Notes: generated by a model from the sequence alone, not told the origin. A stretch of 30,016 nt of DNA from JBBIKU01 sp037445245 (GCA_037445245.1 JBBIKU010000008.1:1-30016), one strand, 5' to 3'. Shown: positions 7,907 through 16,623, counted from the first letter of the stretch. A program made the numbers and translations.

Positions 7907-9574
7907 TCAAGGCGCTTCGCCGCCAAATCCGAGCTCGACAGGGCGCACCGCTGCCGAAATGCGGTAATACACCCGATAATCGCCGATGATTTTCTCCTCC
8001 CAGCTCAGTTCCCGTCTGGTGAAATGAGCACGGATCAGGGCATCCAAAGCCGGGTTGCGGGTAGTGATATAAGCCACCCGCCGGCTTTCTGCAACCGCTT
8101 GGGTGTACGGCGAGTAGCGGTCATCGCGGGCGGTGTAGCGCAGGTCGGGATGATACGGCAACCCCGGCACATAGATGAGCTGCTCCCGCGAGTGAAACGC
8201 CAGCGGGTAAGCCACCCAGTAATTGGTATAGCCGCGCCATTCCTGCTCGCGGCGCAAGAAATCAATCAAGTCATCCATGAAACGATGATTGACCGCCGTC
8301 TGAAGGTAAAACTGGGTGGTCAATCCCGGTGGGTTTCGGCGTGCACACTCCAGCGTACCCCAGGCATTGAACAGCAGCACCACGGCGATCGCTCCCATTT
8401 GCCAGGTGCGGCGCCAGGGCAGGCACTGCACCCCATCCGCTGCTACCAACGCCAACGGCACGGTCAACGGCAGAAAATAGCGCCCGGAAGGATCGACCCC
8501 AAAGGGCGTGAGAACAAATCCTGCCAGCAACAGCAAAGCCACACCCGCCAGCAGCCTCAAGAACCAGCTCTGTGGTGATGGTTTGATCACCCTGTGCCCG
8601 AACCACACCATTGCTGCCAGCCAGAACGCCAACGCCAGCGGCATCAGCGGCAGCGCCAACCAGCGAATTTCCCACGGTGGGCGCATTCCAAAGATGACCG
8701 GCAGCCCAAAAACAAAAAAGTACAACAAATGCTGAAACCGCAGCATAATCCACGAGCCTTCTTCAACCGCCACCGCGCTACCCAGCAATTCGGAGAACAG
8801 GCTTTGCCAACCGTCTTGAACGGCGTAGATCCACCACGGCGCCGAGCCCAACAGCATACCGGCTGCGCCGCAGGCAACCAGCGCCGCCGAGAACTTCCAG
8901 CCTGCCGGACGGCGTTTGAACAACAACCAGCCAGCCAATGCCCACACCGGCAGGGCGTAAACCAAGGTCAACCCGTTCGCCCACAAACCCAAACCGGTCA
9001 GCAACCCCAATATGCCCCAGCCCAACACGACTGAACGCAAAGGGGTTTGGCGCGGATCAGTGGCGCGGCTCTTGGAATGCGCTTGCCAAAACCACCACCC
9101 ACTCAAAAGCATCAGATTTCCCAGCAGCAGCGCCTCACCATAGCCGCCCAAGCTGACGGTGGTGTACAGTGTGACGTTGACGGTCGGTATCACCAGAAGA
9201 AACGCCGCCAGCACACCGGTGCGGAGCGAACCCAATCCCACTTTGCCAAGCCAGATTGTTGTTATCATAGTAACGACATAAAGGAGTGTCTGAACCAGAC
9301 GCACCACCCACACCTGCTGGTCGAATACCCAAAACCCCAGTGCCACCAGGTAGGCATCCAGGCTGCCCATGTACGCCTGCCCATAAAAAAAGACTGGGCG
9401 CGCCCCCGCCAGGATGTGACGCGCCATTAATGCTACAATGGCTTCATCAGAGTTGAAAGGAAACACATCCCACGCCAGCAATGCTGCTTTCCAACCCGCC
9501 GCGGTTAGCAACAGGACCAATACGATTGAACGTGTGTCCACTCCGTGGGTACGTGAGCCAGAAAAATGTCGCAT
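7907..9574 (-). CDS. GT39/PMT-like membrane glycosyltransferase
   Basis: The protein has 555 residues from the ATG at 9574. The first outer loop contains FNSDEAIVALMARHILAG, with the D43-E44 pair that marks GT39/ArnT-type GT-C enzymes, and FFYGQAYMGSLDAY in the same loop. About ten or more hydrophobic segments follow, with a soluble C-terminal domain of about 130 residues. The inferred role is transfer of a polyprenyl-phosphate-linked sugar on the outside of the membrane. The start is uncertain: an in-frame TTG lies at 9598, and neither it nor ATG 9574 has a clear Shine-Dalgarno sequence. A copy of the dispersed palindrome encodes RTHGVDTR in its N-terminal tail. It heads a run of three membrane-protein genes ending at 5108. 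Confidence 0.82.
   Translation of the reverse strand: MRHFSGSRTHGVDTRSIVLVLLLTAAGWKAALLAWDVFPFNSDEAIVALMARHILAGARPVFFYGQAYMGSLDAYLVALGFWVFDQQVWVVRLVQTLLYVVTMITTIWLGKVGLGSLRTGVLAAFLLVIPTVNVTLYTTVSLGGYGEALLLGNLMLLSGWWFWQAHSKSRATDPRQTPLRSVVLGWGILGLLTGLGLWANGLTLVYALPVWALAGWLLFKRRPAGWKFSAALVACGAAGMLLGSAPWWIYAVQDGWQSLFSELLGSAVAVEEGSWIMLRFQHLLYFFVFGLPVIFGMRPPWEIRWLALPLMPLALAFWLAAMVWFGHRVIKPSPQSWFLRLLAGVALLLLAGFVLTPFGVDPSGRYFLPLTVPLALVAADGVQCLPWRRTWQMGAIAVVLLFNAWGTLECARRNPPGLTTQFYLQTAVNHRFMDDLIDFLRREQEWRGYTNYWVAYPLAFHSREQLIYVPGLPYHPDLRYTARDDRYSPYTQAVAESRRVAYITTRNPALDALIRAHFTRRELSWEEKIIGDYRVYYRISAAVRPVELGFGGEAP
9534..9552. repeat. Single copy of the dispersed palindromic repeat
   Basis: GTGTCCACTCCGTGGGTAC on the plus strand is the reverse orientation of the 6786 unit, differing at the central triplet and one stem base. 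It lies in the N-terminal tail of the GT39-like gene, about 8 codons after its start, and encodes part of RTHGVDTR. No tandem neighbour is visible 21 bp to either side. Confidence 0.65.
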
Positions 9575-9614
9575 GGTGAGAAGGTGAAACAAAAGCAATC
9601 GCAGATTCCCGTCT

Positions 9615-9642
9615 ATTGTAGCTTAACCACCGTGAAGTGCAA
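9615..9642 (-). promoter_or_regulatory. Candidate promoter of the 9574-5108 glycosyltransferase run
   Basis: On the minus strand TTGCAC (9642-9637) is separated by 16 bases from TACAAT (9620-9615). The predicted transcript start is near 9608, 34 bases before the ATG at 9574 and 10 before the alternative TTG at 9598. The -10 is good and the -35 matches only its first three bases. Confidence 0.45.
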
Positions 9643-9718
9643 CCAAACCTAGCCCACAGCTTCGTAAGGTGTCTGTGAGGGGTGAATAGATCCATAGGAT
9701 AATCAACAGCGACGTCCC

Positions 9719-10993
9719 ATGAAATCGAAGTGGAATATTGCCTTCTTGATCACTACTGTCCTCATCTCCATCGCCTACCTGAGGGGGGTGAACGGTGTGC
9801 CCTTTCACCCCGATGAGAGTACCCAGATATTCATGAGCGCTGATTTTGAAGCCTGGTTGAGCGACCCCTTTTCGCTCGCCTGGCACCCCCAACCTGCCGA
9901 TCCCCACCGACAGCGCTACCGCCTTTTGGACGCTCCGCTGGCGCGCAATCTGATTGCCATCGGGCGCATCCTCACTCACAATCAGCCCGCCCTGTCTGCT
10001 GATTGGGACTGGTCAGCCAACTGGCAGGCGAACCAGCGCGCCGGCGCCCTCCCTGATGACGCGCTGCTTCTCACTGCCCGCTACACCATCGCCGCGCTGT
10101 TTCCGTTAAGCCTGTTGCTGATGTTCGCCTGCGGTCTGCGGCTGGGCGGACAACCAACTGCCTGGATTGCCAGTTTATTATTCGCCAGCAACGCCCTTGT
10201 ATTGCTGCACACCCGGCGCGCTATGGCGGAAGGTGCCTTGGTATTCACAGTAACCCTGACCCTGTTTGCCCTGCTCCATCATCAAAAAAAGCCCTGGTTG
10301 CCCGCCATTGCCGTCGCGCTGGCATTCAGCGCCAAGCAATCGGCTGGCGTTCTCATTATCGCCGGGATTGCCGTCATCCTTCTACCGGCGCAGCCGATGG
10401 CGCTTAAATCGCGTCTGAAAAACCTGCTGGGGTATTTTGTGCTTTTCACCGCGCTGGTTTTTCTGTTCCACCCCGTCTTATGGAGCCAGCCGCTGAATGC
10501 CGCCGTCGCTGCCTGGGACGCCCGCCAGCTACTGCTGGCACAACAGATGGAGATGATCGCTGTGCTCAACCCCGAACTGGCACTGACCGGATTCCCCGAG
10601 CGGCTGGCAGCCTTCCTGGTTCATCTTTTTATGACTCCCCCCGCCATCGCCGACGTTGCCAATTACCTCGAGCACACTCTCGCAGCGCAGCAATCCTACC
10701 TGGCAAACCCCCTCCACACGCTTGGTCGCAGCCTGGCTGGCGGTGCCATATTGCTGGCGCTCACCTTGCTGGGAGTGACGACCGGTGTTCAAAAAATCTG
10801 CCGGCGCGCCCCTCAACGTCGGCAGATGATCCTTTTATTGTTTGCCACTGTGCTTCAAACCCTGGCGTTGGTTATCGTGGTCAGCTTGCCTTTTCAGCGT
10901 TACGTCGTCCCGGCGCTGCCTTTCGTGTGTCTGTGGGCGGCAATCGGACTAGCCAGCACGCGCGACGTCTTCCGCCCAGAGTCCCGCCCCTAA
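9719..10993 (+). CDS. GT39/PMT-like membrane glycosyltransferase
   Basis: The protein has 424 residues. A membrane segment (about 6-22) is followed by VPFHPDESTQIFMS, with D32-E33 the acidic pair of protein-mannosyltransferase-like GT-C enzymes. RYRLLDAPLARNLI in the large outer loop resembles the region of PMT-type enzymes after the first membrane segment. RRAMAEGALVF occurs in a later loop, and about nine more hydrophobic segments follow. The likely donor is a polyprenyl-phosphate sugar; protein or lipid is the possible acceptor. It is divergent from the minus-strand GT39-like gene. TAGGATAAT around 9695-9703 is a possible -10. Its stop codon overlaps the convergent GNAT-like gene by 4 bases. 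Confidence 0.82.
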   Translation: MKSKWNIAFLITTVLISIAYLRGVNGVPFHPDESTQIFMSADFEAWLSDPFSLAWHPQPADPHRQRYRLLDAPLARNLIAIGRILTHNQPALSADWDWSANWQANQRAGALPDDALLLTARYTIAALFPLSLLLMFACGLRLGGQPTAWIASLLFASNALVLLHTRRAMAEGALVFTVTLTLFALLHHQKKPWLPAIAVALAFSAKQSAGVLIIAGIAVILLPAQPMALKSRLKNLLGYFVLFTALVFLFHPVLWSQPLNAAVAAWDARQLLLAQQMEMIAVLNPELALTGFPERLAAFLVHLFMTPPAIADVANYLEHTLAAQQSYLANPLHTLGRSLAGGAILLALTLLGVTTGVQKICRRAPQRRQMILLLFATVLQTLALVIVVSLPFQRYVVPALPFVCLWAAIGLASTRDVFRPESRP

Positions 10994-12120
10994 ACCGCTT
11001 TATGGAAGATGCGATGCGCTTTATAGATTTCTGCCCCAAGGCTGGCCATGTCACGGCGAACCTGGACGGCGGTATCTGCCATTTGCGTTTGCTCGACGTG
11101 ATCAAAGTGAAACTGGCGCATTGTTTTTTCCATTTCGGTGTAGAGCAAAGCGTTTCCACCGCGTCCCTGAAACTCGGGTAAAATACCCACCCCGTTCAAC
11201 GAAAGCCAATTCGTCCTCCGCATCTCCAGCATCAGATCGACCAGTGCCCACGGCGTTAGTCTACCGCCGTGTCGCTGCAGTGACGACGAAACGTCCGGGA
11301 AACCCAATAAAAAGCCAACCACCTGCTCGTCTTTGTAGGTAATGATCTTGATCAGGCGATGGTCGGCAAAGGCGAGGATGTCATCGCGAACGAATTCGAT
11401 CTCACGTTGGCTGAGTGGATAGTACTCCCAATTGTTGACAAAGGTGTCGTTATATGCCTTGCCGATTTTGAGCGCCCATTTCAGCAATTCGCGTTTGCTC
11501 CTAAAGGTCTTGACCTGGAAGGTGCCGCGCTCCTGAACCCGGCGCGCGATCTCGTGCACCTTCTCAGGCATGCGAAACGTGTGCGGGTTAATGTAACACG
11601 AAACGAAATCCACTTCTTTCTCGAAACCGTAATTCTCAAGCAGTTCCGGGTAATACTGCCAGTTGTAATTCATCATCGTCATCATCTGGCGGTGCTCAAA
11701 ACCTTTTACCTGAATGCCGTAGCCGTCAAAAGCACTCAAGCCTTTTGGTCCAACCACTTCGGTCAGATTGCGCTTTTTGACCCATTCAAAAGCCCGGTCG
11801 AACAGGGCATTGCAGACTTCCTGATCCTCAACACTGTCAAAGAAGTAGAACTGGGCTTTTCGGGTTCCGTGATAGTGGTTGAAGGGCCGATTCTCAAGAA
11901 TCGCCAGGCGACCGACCATTTCCCCGTTGCGCCGGGCGATGAACAAATCGCCATCCGAGTGTTCGTAAAAAGGATGCTTTTTGCGGTTCAGCCTGGCTTT
12001 GATGTCGACGATGATCGGCGGCACCCACTGCGTGCAACCCTGGTATAGCTTGAACGGAAAACGGACAAATTCATCGACCTGTCTTTTCGAATTGGTATCG
12101 ACCAGTTCAACCTGCAGCAT
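10990..12120 (-). CDS. GNAT-like N-acetyltransferase family protein
   Basis: The protein has 376 residues from the ATG at 12120. This start is preferred because GAGGTGG lies just upstream; an in-frame upstream start at 12207 would add 29 residues that do not look like the family. The C-terminal half has the acetyl-CoA loop of GNAT proteins, PEFQGRGGNALL (QGRGGN at 318-323). The N-terminal third has the WVPP...HPFYEH pattern and FIARRNGEMVGRLAI strand seen in larger two-lobed GNAT-like proteins. It is presumably a cytoplasmic acyltransferase; the substrate is unknown. It overlaps the convergent GT39/PMT gene by 4 bases and is divergent from the yyaL-type gene. A 14-base match to the palindromic repeat occurs near 12021, under residues CTQWV. 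Confidence 0.75.
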   Translation of the reverse strand: MLQVELVDTNSKRQVDEFVRFPFKLYQGCTQWVPPIIVDIKARLNRKKHPFYEHSDGDLFIARRNGEMVGRLAILENRPFNHYHGTRKAQFYFFDSVEDQEVCNALFDRAFEWVKKRNLTEVVGPKGLSAFDGYGIQVKGFEHRQMMTMMNYNWQYYPELLENYGFEKEVDFVSCYINPHTFRMPEKVHEIARRVQERGTFQVKTFRSKRELLKWALKIGKAYNDTFVNNWEYYPLSQREIEFVRDDILAFADHRLIKIITYKDEQVVGFLLGFPDVSSSLQRHGGRLTPWALVDLMLEMRRTNWLSLNGVGILPEFQGRGGNALLYTEMEKTMRQFHFDHVEQTQMADTAVQVRRDMASLGAEIYKAHRIFHKAV

Positions 12121-12237
12121 ATGCCACCTCGCTCTTGGATGATTGGAAATCGCGCAATGCTGAATATCTTGAGAGTATACAATACTTCCGCGCCCGTGTA
12201 TATCCATTAAACACCGGTCTCACAAAGTGGCGCCGAT

Positions 12238-12266
12238 TTGCCCTTCGCCACCAATCTGGATATAAT
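12238..12266 (+). promoter_or_regulatory. Promoter of the YyaL-family gene
   Basis: TTGCCC (12238-12243), a 17-base spacer and a perfect TATAAT (12261-12266) form a good housekeeping promoter. The expected start is near 12273, giving a leader of about 48 bases before the ATG at 12321. Confidence 0.7.
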
Positions 12267-12320
12267 GTGGATAATTGTTGTCGTATTTTTCTCCCGGCGT
12301 TGCCGGTCGATGGAAACAAT

Positions 12321-14369
12321 ATGCCCAATCAGCTTGCAAAAGAATCGTCCCCTTACCTGCTGCAACATGCCGATAACCCGGTCGATTGGTACCCGTGGGG
12401 CAGCGTTGCCTTGGAAAAAGCCCGTCGTGAAGACAAACCGATCTTTCTTAGCATCGGCTACGCCGCCTGTCATTGGTGCCATGTCATGGAGCGCGAATCC
12501 TTCGTCGATGCCGAGGTCGCCGACTTTCTCAACCGCCATTTTGTGAGTATCAAAGTGGATCGAGAAGAACGCCCCGATCTCGACAGCATCTACATGGAAG
12601 CTGTCGTTTCCCTCACCGGGCAGGGTGGTTGGCCCATGAGCGTCTTTCTGACGCCTGAAGGCAAGCCCTTTTACGGCGGCACGTATTTCCCACCGGTAGC
12701 GCGCCACGGCATGCCCGCTTTTCTGGACGTCCTCCAAAACATTGCTCACCTTTGGGAGACGAAGAGCGACCAGATCTTCGCTGCAGCTGAACAGATCTCC
12801 CAACAGCTTGTCAAATCCAATCAATTGCGTACTTCCTCTGGAAATACACCCGCAGGCGAAACCCTCAAGACCGCCAGCGAACACCTGGTCGACACCTACG
12901 ATTGGAAATATGGCGGCTGGGGAGCAGCACCCAAGTTTCCCGCTCCCATGGCGATCGACTTCCTCTTGCAGCAGACAACTCGCGGCGATAAAAGAGCCTT
13001 GCCGCCCGCCGTTCATGCCCTGGAGCAGATGCAACGCGGCGGTATCTACGATCTGATAGGCGGCGGTTTTCACCGCTACAGCACCGATTCAAAATGGCTG
13101 GTGCCGCATTTTGAAAAGATGCTTTACGACAACGCCCAGCTTGCCTTGGTATACCTGCACGCTTATCTGCTGACCGCAAACACCACCTTCCGCGCCACCT
13201 GCGAACAGACGCTGGAATTTTTGCGGCGGGAGATGACCGATGCTGTCGGCGGTTTTTACAGTAGCCTGGATGCCGACTCGCAGGGCATTGAGGGTATCTA
13301 CTACACCTGGACTCCGACGGAGATTAAGGCTGCCCTGCAAAACCCGGAAGATGTCGTCCTCATCCATCAGATTTATCAAATTTCCAGTGATGGCAACTTC
13401 GAAGGCAGAAATATCCTGCGCCGCCCCTCAGACGCATCCACTCTGGCAGAAGCACTGCAAATGCCCATGGCAGATTACCAAGCGCGCCTGAACCGGATTC
13501 ACCAAGAACTATTGCGGGCAAGAACAGACAGGGTTAAACCATCGCAGGATGACAAGGTGCTCGTTTCCTGGAATGCGCTCGCTTTACGCGCCTTTGCCGA
13601 AGCCGCCCGCTATCTGAATCGCAACGACTATTTGGCTGTTGCCCGCAAGAATACTGATTTTTTGCTGCGAGCATTGCACCCGCATAAGCGGTTGTTGCGT
13701 TCCTGGCACCGCGGCGCCGCCCGCCACAACGCCTACCTCGAAGACTACGCCGCTCTGGTGGTTGCCCTGTTAAGCCTGTACCAATCTGACCCTGATCTTC
13801 GCTGGTATCAACACGCGGAACACCTCACCCAGGAAATGTTAGACGCCTTCAGCGACATTGAAAATGGTGGCTTCTTCGATACCCGCTCGGATCATGAAGC
13901 ACTGATCACCCGACCCAAAACCATCCAAGACAACGCCACCCCCTCCGGAAACGCCTTGGCAGCCCAGGCATTGCTGCTTATGGCAGCCTACAACGGCAAT
14001 TCGAGCTGGGAAGAACGGGCGCACGCCATGCTGGTCGAACTGCAACCGGTTATGGAGCGTTACCCGCTGGCGTTCGCTTATTGGTTGCAGGCGTTGGATT
14101 TTGCCGTCGGGCCAGTCAAACAGATCGCCCTCTTATGGTCGCCCAATGAAACCCAACCGCAAGCCATGCTGGATTTGATTTGGAAAACTTACCGTCCCCG
14201 CACCGTCCTTGCAGCCACTGCCTATCCCCCTTCACAAACCGCGCCGGCGCTGCTGCACCATCGCCCTTTACTGCAAGGCAAAACAACCGCCTATGTTTGC
14301 GAGGGCTTTGTTTGCCACACACCCGTCAACGATTCAGCCCTGTTGTCGCAACAATTGGACGAAGCATAA
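12321..14369 (+). CDS. YyaL/DUF255 family protein (thioredoxin-like plus six-hairpin domain)
   Basis: The protein has 682 residues, the normal length for this family. It starts MPNQLAKESSPYLLQHADNP, the family's standard N-terminus, so ATG 12321 is chosen over an upstream in-frame extension to 12135. The N-terminal thioredoxin-like domain has the family motif with C50 and C53 (ACHWCHVME). PHFEKMLYDNAQL, in the barrel region, is another family signature. The remainder resembles (alpha/alpha)6-barrel glycosidase-like domains. The biochemical role is not known; the human relative is SPATA20, and a redox or carbohydrate-related role has been suggested for the family. A promoter lies at 12238-12266. 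It ends 24 bases from the convergent hydrolase gene. Confidence 0.92.
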   Translation: MPNQLAKESSPYLLQHADNPVDWYPWGSVALEKARREDKPIFLSIGYAACHWCHVMERESFVDAEVADFLNRHFVSIKVDREERPDLDSIYMEAVVSLTGQGGWPMSVFLTPEGKPFYGGTYFPPVARHGMPAFLDVLQNIAHLWETKSDQIFAAAEQISQQLVKSNQLRTSSGNTPAGETLKTASEHLVDTYDWKYGGWGAAPKFPAPMAIDFLLQQTTRGDKRALPPAVHALEQMQRGGIYDLIGGGFHRYSTDSKWLVPHFEKMLYDNAQLALVYLHAYLLTANTTFRATCEQTLEFLRREMTDAVGGFYSSLDADSQGIEGIYYTWTPTEIKAALQNPEDVVLIHQIYQISSDGNFEGRNILRRPSDASTLAEALQMPMADYQARLNRIHQELLRARTDRVKPSQDDKVLVSWNALALRAFAEAARYLNRNDYLAVARKNTDFLLRALHPHKRLLRSWHRGAARHNAYLEDYAALVVALLSLYQSDPDLRWYQHAEHLTQEMLDAFSDIENGGFFDTRSDHEALITRPKTIQDNATPSGNALAAQALLLMAAYNGNSSWEERAHAMLVELQPVMERYPLAFAYWLQALDFAVGPVKQIALLWSPNETQPQAMLDLIWKTYRPRTVLAATAYPPSQTAPALLHHRPLLQGKTTAYVCEGFVCHTPVNDSALLSQQLDEA

Positions 14370-14393
14370 CCCGCTGGCGGTAAACAACACCGC

Positions 14394-15158
14394 TCAAGTT
14401 CCTTTGATAAAATCGATCAGCACCCGATTGATCGCATCGGGTTGATCGACACTCAGGGCATGCCCGCCTCCCTCAATGATCGTCTGACGCGCATACGGGA
14501 TTCCTGCCGCCAGCTCGCTCTGTAACCCCGCCGCAACCGTGTTATCCAATTCGCCGGTCAACACCAGTGTCGGCACACCAATCTCACCCAGCCGTTTGCG
14601 GACATCGAAGAGTGCCAACGAACGCATTGCCGCCCGGTGAATATCAGCTTCCGTCCGGCTAATGCTTTCAATTAGGGCTTTGCGCATTTGCTGTTGATCA
14701 TTGCCAGGGAAAATCCGCCCAGCCACCATTTGCGCTTGCCAGACTACCCCCAGCAGATAGGCTGCTATCCCGCGCCCCACCAGATAGACGATATCTGAAA
14801 AACGCGTCGGGCGCAGGCAGGCAAAACCATTAATCAGCATCAGTCGGCTCACCCATTGCGGCCGACCCAGCGTCAGTTGAAGCGCCAGCGCACCGCCCAT
14901 GGACAACCCAACCACAACCAGGTTGCTGTCAATCACCGCCTGCGCAAATTGCGCCAGCTCGCCCGCCACGCCCCGAAACGTCCAGCGTGGTTGATGGTAT
15001 ACAGATTTTCCAAAACCGGGGACATCAACAGCAAGTGGGTGCATGCCGGCTTGCGCCAGCGCCGACAACTGGTAGCTCCACGAGTTCGGATCGACACCCA
15101 AACCGTGCAAGAGCAGCACCGCCGGTTCACCTCCTGATATACAATGCCCTGCCAGCAT
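14394..15158 (-). CDS. Alpha/beta-hydrolase fold protein
   Basis: The protein has 254 residues. The fold signatures are clear: an oxyanion strand AVLLLHGLG (13-21), the nucleophile elbow GLSMGG with S86, an acidic residue D205 in TGELDNTV, and H233 in GGGHALSVDQP. This gives a Ser-Asp-His triad typical of small cytoplasmic esterases, lipases or C-C hydrolases. The substrate cannot be named. ATG 15158 is the first start after an in-frame stop (TGA at -15), but it has no Shine-Dalgarno sequence and the N-terminus is shorter than usual, so the start is somewhat uncertain. It is divergent from murA. Confidence 0.85.
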   Translation of the reverse strand: MLAGHCISGGEPAVLLLHGLGVDPNSWSYQLSALAQAGMHPLAVDVPGFGKSVYHQPRWTFRGVAGELAQFAQAVIDSNLVVVGLSMGGALALQLTLGRPQWVSRLMLINGFACLRPTRFSDIVYLVGRGIAAYLLGVVWQAQMVAGRIFPGNDQQQMRKALIESISRTEADIHRAAMRSLALFDVRKRLGEIGVPTLVLTGELDNTVAAGLQSELAAGIPYARQTIIEGGGHALSVDQPDAINRVLIDFIKGT

Positions 15159-15238
15159 TTCGTAGTTATCTCAGCGTTCGAGTACATCACCGCAGGCGAC
15201 TCGCCTCAACTCCGGTTTTAGATCGGTGATAAATGGCT

Positions 15239-15269
15239 TTGACGGTAACAGCTGTTCTCAGTATATAAT
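15239..15269 (+). promoter_or_regulatory. murA promoter
   Basis: TTGACG (15239-15244) precedes an AT-rich -10 that can be read as TATATA (15262-15267, 17-base spacer) or TATAAT (15264-15269, 19-base spacer). The expected start is about 10-15 bases upstream of the murA ATG at 15287, leaving room for its GGAGG ribosome site at 15277-15281. Confidence 0.65.
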
Positions 15270-15286
15270 ACCCTGTGGAGGATTGT

Positions 15287-16567
15287 ATGGAACAATTTAT
15301 CATCGAAGGCGGAATACCGCTGGCGGGTGAGATCACGCCCTCCGGCAACAAAAATGCAACCCTGCCGCTTCTCGCTGCCTGTCTGCTCACAGATGAAGCG
15401 GTGATCTTACACAACGTGCCGGATATTCTGGACGTGAGAACCATGCGTTCATTGCTCGAAAGTCTGGGGGTCGAAATTACCCCCCTGGACAGCCACACCT
15501 GGCGGGTGCATGCCCGCCAGGTTCGTCCTGCCGATCTCGACCCGGATATCTGCCGCAAGATCCGCGCCTCCGTTCTACTGGCAGGACCGATGGTCGCCCG
15601 GGCTGGCGAGCTCCAATTACCACCGCCGGGTGGTGATATCATCGGTCGTCGTCGGGTGGATACCCACCTGCTGGCACTCGAAAAGCTGGGTGTAAAGATA
15701 CACTACGATCGTTCATTCTTCCTCAAAGCCCCCAAATTGATCGGCACCGACATTCTACTGGATGAAGCCAGCGTCACTGCCACCGAAAACGCCATCATGG
15801 CTTGTGCCACGGCAAAGGGTGAGTCGGTGATCCGCAACGCCGCTTCTGAGCCCCATGTCCAGGAGCTGTGCCATCTTCTCAACCAACTAGGGGCGCGCAT
15901 CTACAACATTGGCTCGAACACCCTACATATCGAAGGTGTTGAGCGGTTGCACGGCGGGGAATACACTATCGGACCCGATTATCTCGAGGTGGTGAGTTTC
16001 ATCGGCGCGGCGGCGGTCACCCGCGGCTCGATTCGCATATGTCAGGCGGCGCCAAAACATCTCGACATGGTGCGGCTGGTTCTACAACGCTTGGGTGTCG
16101 AATGGGAGGTCGAGGGCGAAGACATCTTCGTCCCCGCCGAGCAAAAGTTGATTATAGAACCCGACCTGGGTGGGGCAATTCCCGAAATCAGCGTGATGCC
16201 CTGGCCTGCTTTTCCGACCGACTTGATGAGCATCGCAATCATCATTGCCACCCAATCACGCGGTTCGGTACTCTTCCACGACTGGATGTATCCCAGCCGG
16301 ATGTTCTTCACCGACAAGCTGGTCGGGATGGGCGCCCAGATCGTCCTTTGCGATCCGCATCGTTGTATCGTGCAGGGACCAACCCATCTCTACGGCGAAA
16401 AAATGGAGAGTCCCGACATCCGCGCCGGGATGGCACTCGTCTTGGCTGCTCTCTCAGCCGAAGGCAAGTCGGTGATCCGCAATATTAACCAGATTGACCG
16501 CGGTTATGAGCAGGTCGATAAAAAGTTGGCTGCCCTGGGTGCTTCAATCCGCCGCGAAAAAGGTTAA
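15287..16567 (+). CDS. murA: UDP-N-acetylglucosamine 1-carboxyvinyltransferase, Asp-type active site
   Basis: The protein has 426 residues from ATG 15287, which has a GGAGG site 5 bases upstream; the in-frame GTG at 15275 lies on that site and is rejected. MurA adds enolpyruvate from PEP to UDP-GlcNAc, the first committed step of peptidoglycan synthesis, in the cytoplasm. N21-K22 in PSGNKNATLPLL match the conserved substrate-binding pair. WPAFPTDLMSI contains the catalytic Asp region. The mobile active-site loop reads LPPPGGDIIGRRRVDTH: the position normally held by Cys (C115 in E. coli) is Asp117. That substitution is known from Mycobacterium and Chlamydia, where it makes MurA insensitive to fosfomycin. 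The gene also contains a 10-bp perfect hairpin at 15497-15522. Confidence 0.96.
   Translation: MEQFIIEGGIPLAGEITPSGNKNATLPLLAACLLTDEAVILHNVPDILDVRTMRSLLESLGVEITPLDSHTWRVHARQVRPADLDPDICRKIRASVLLAGPMVARAGELQLPPPGGDIIGRRRVDTHLLALEKLGVKIHYDRSFFLKAPKLIGTDILLDEASVTATENAIMACATAKGESVIRNAASEPHVQELCHLLNQLGARIYNIGSNTLHIEGVERLHGGEYTIGPDYLEVVSFIGAAAVTRGSIRICQAAPKHLDMVRLVLQRLGVEWEVEGEDIFVPAEQKLIIEPDLGGAIPEISVMPWPAFPTDLMSIAIIIATQSRGSVLFHDWMYPSRMFFTDKLVGMGAQIVLCDPHRCIVQGPTHLYGEKMESPDIRAGMALVLAALSAEGKSVIRNINQIDRGYEQVDKKLAALGASIRREKG
15497..15522. repeat. Perfect 10-bp inverted repeat inside murA
   Basis: ACCTGGCGGG and CCCGCCAGGT flank a 6-base loop (TGCATG). It lies in the coding region around residues WRVHARQV. 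It has no following T-run, so it is not an intrinsic terminator. It may be chance or an mRNA structure. Confidence 0.5.
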
Positions 16568-16600
16568 AACAAACGGGCAGGCAACCAGCACCCGCCCATT
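16566..16600 (-). terminator. Intrinsic terminator of the thioredoxin gene
   Basis: On the minus strand AATGGGCGGG (16600-16591) pairs with CCTGCCCGTT (16581-16572), including two G-U pairs, around a 9-base loop. TGTTTTAA follows. On the plus strand the same hairpin has two mismatches and no T-run, so it mainly serves the minus-strand thioredoxin transcript. It occupies the gap between the convergent murA and thioredoxin genes. Confidence 0.6.
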
Positions 16601-16623
16601 CATAGCCTGAAAATTCTTCTTGT

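Noticed and set aside
12135..12320. N-terminal extension of the YyaL-family gene
   Set aside because: The family N-terminus MPNQLAKESSPYLLQ starts at 12321, and the promoter at 12238-12266 would lie inside the extension.
14374..14395. Hairpin GCGGT/ACCGC between the convergent YyaL and hydrolase genes as a terminator
   Set aside because: The stem is only 5 bp and no T-run follows on either strand.
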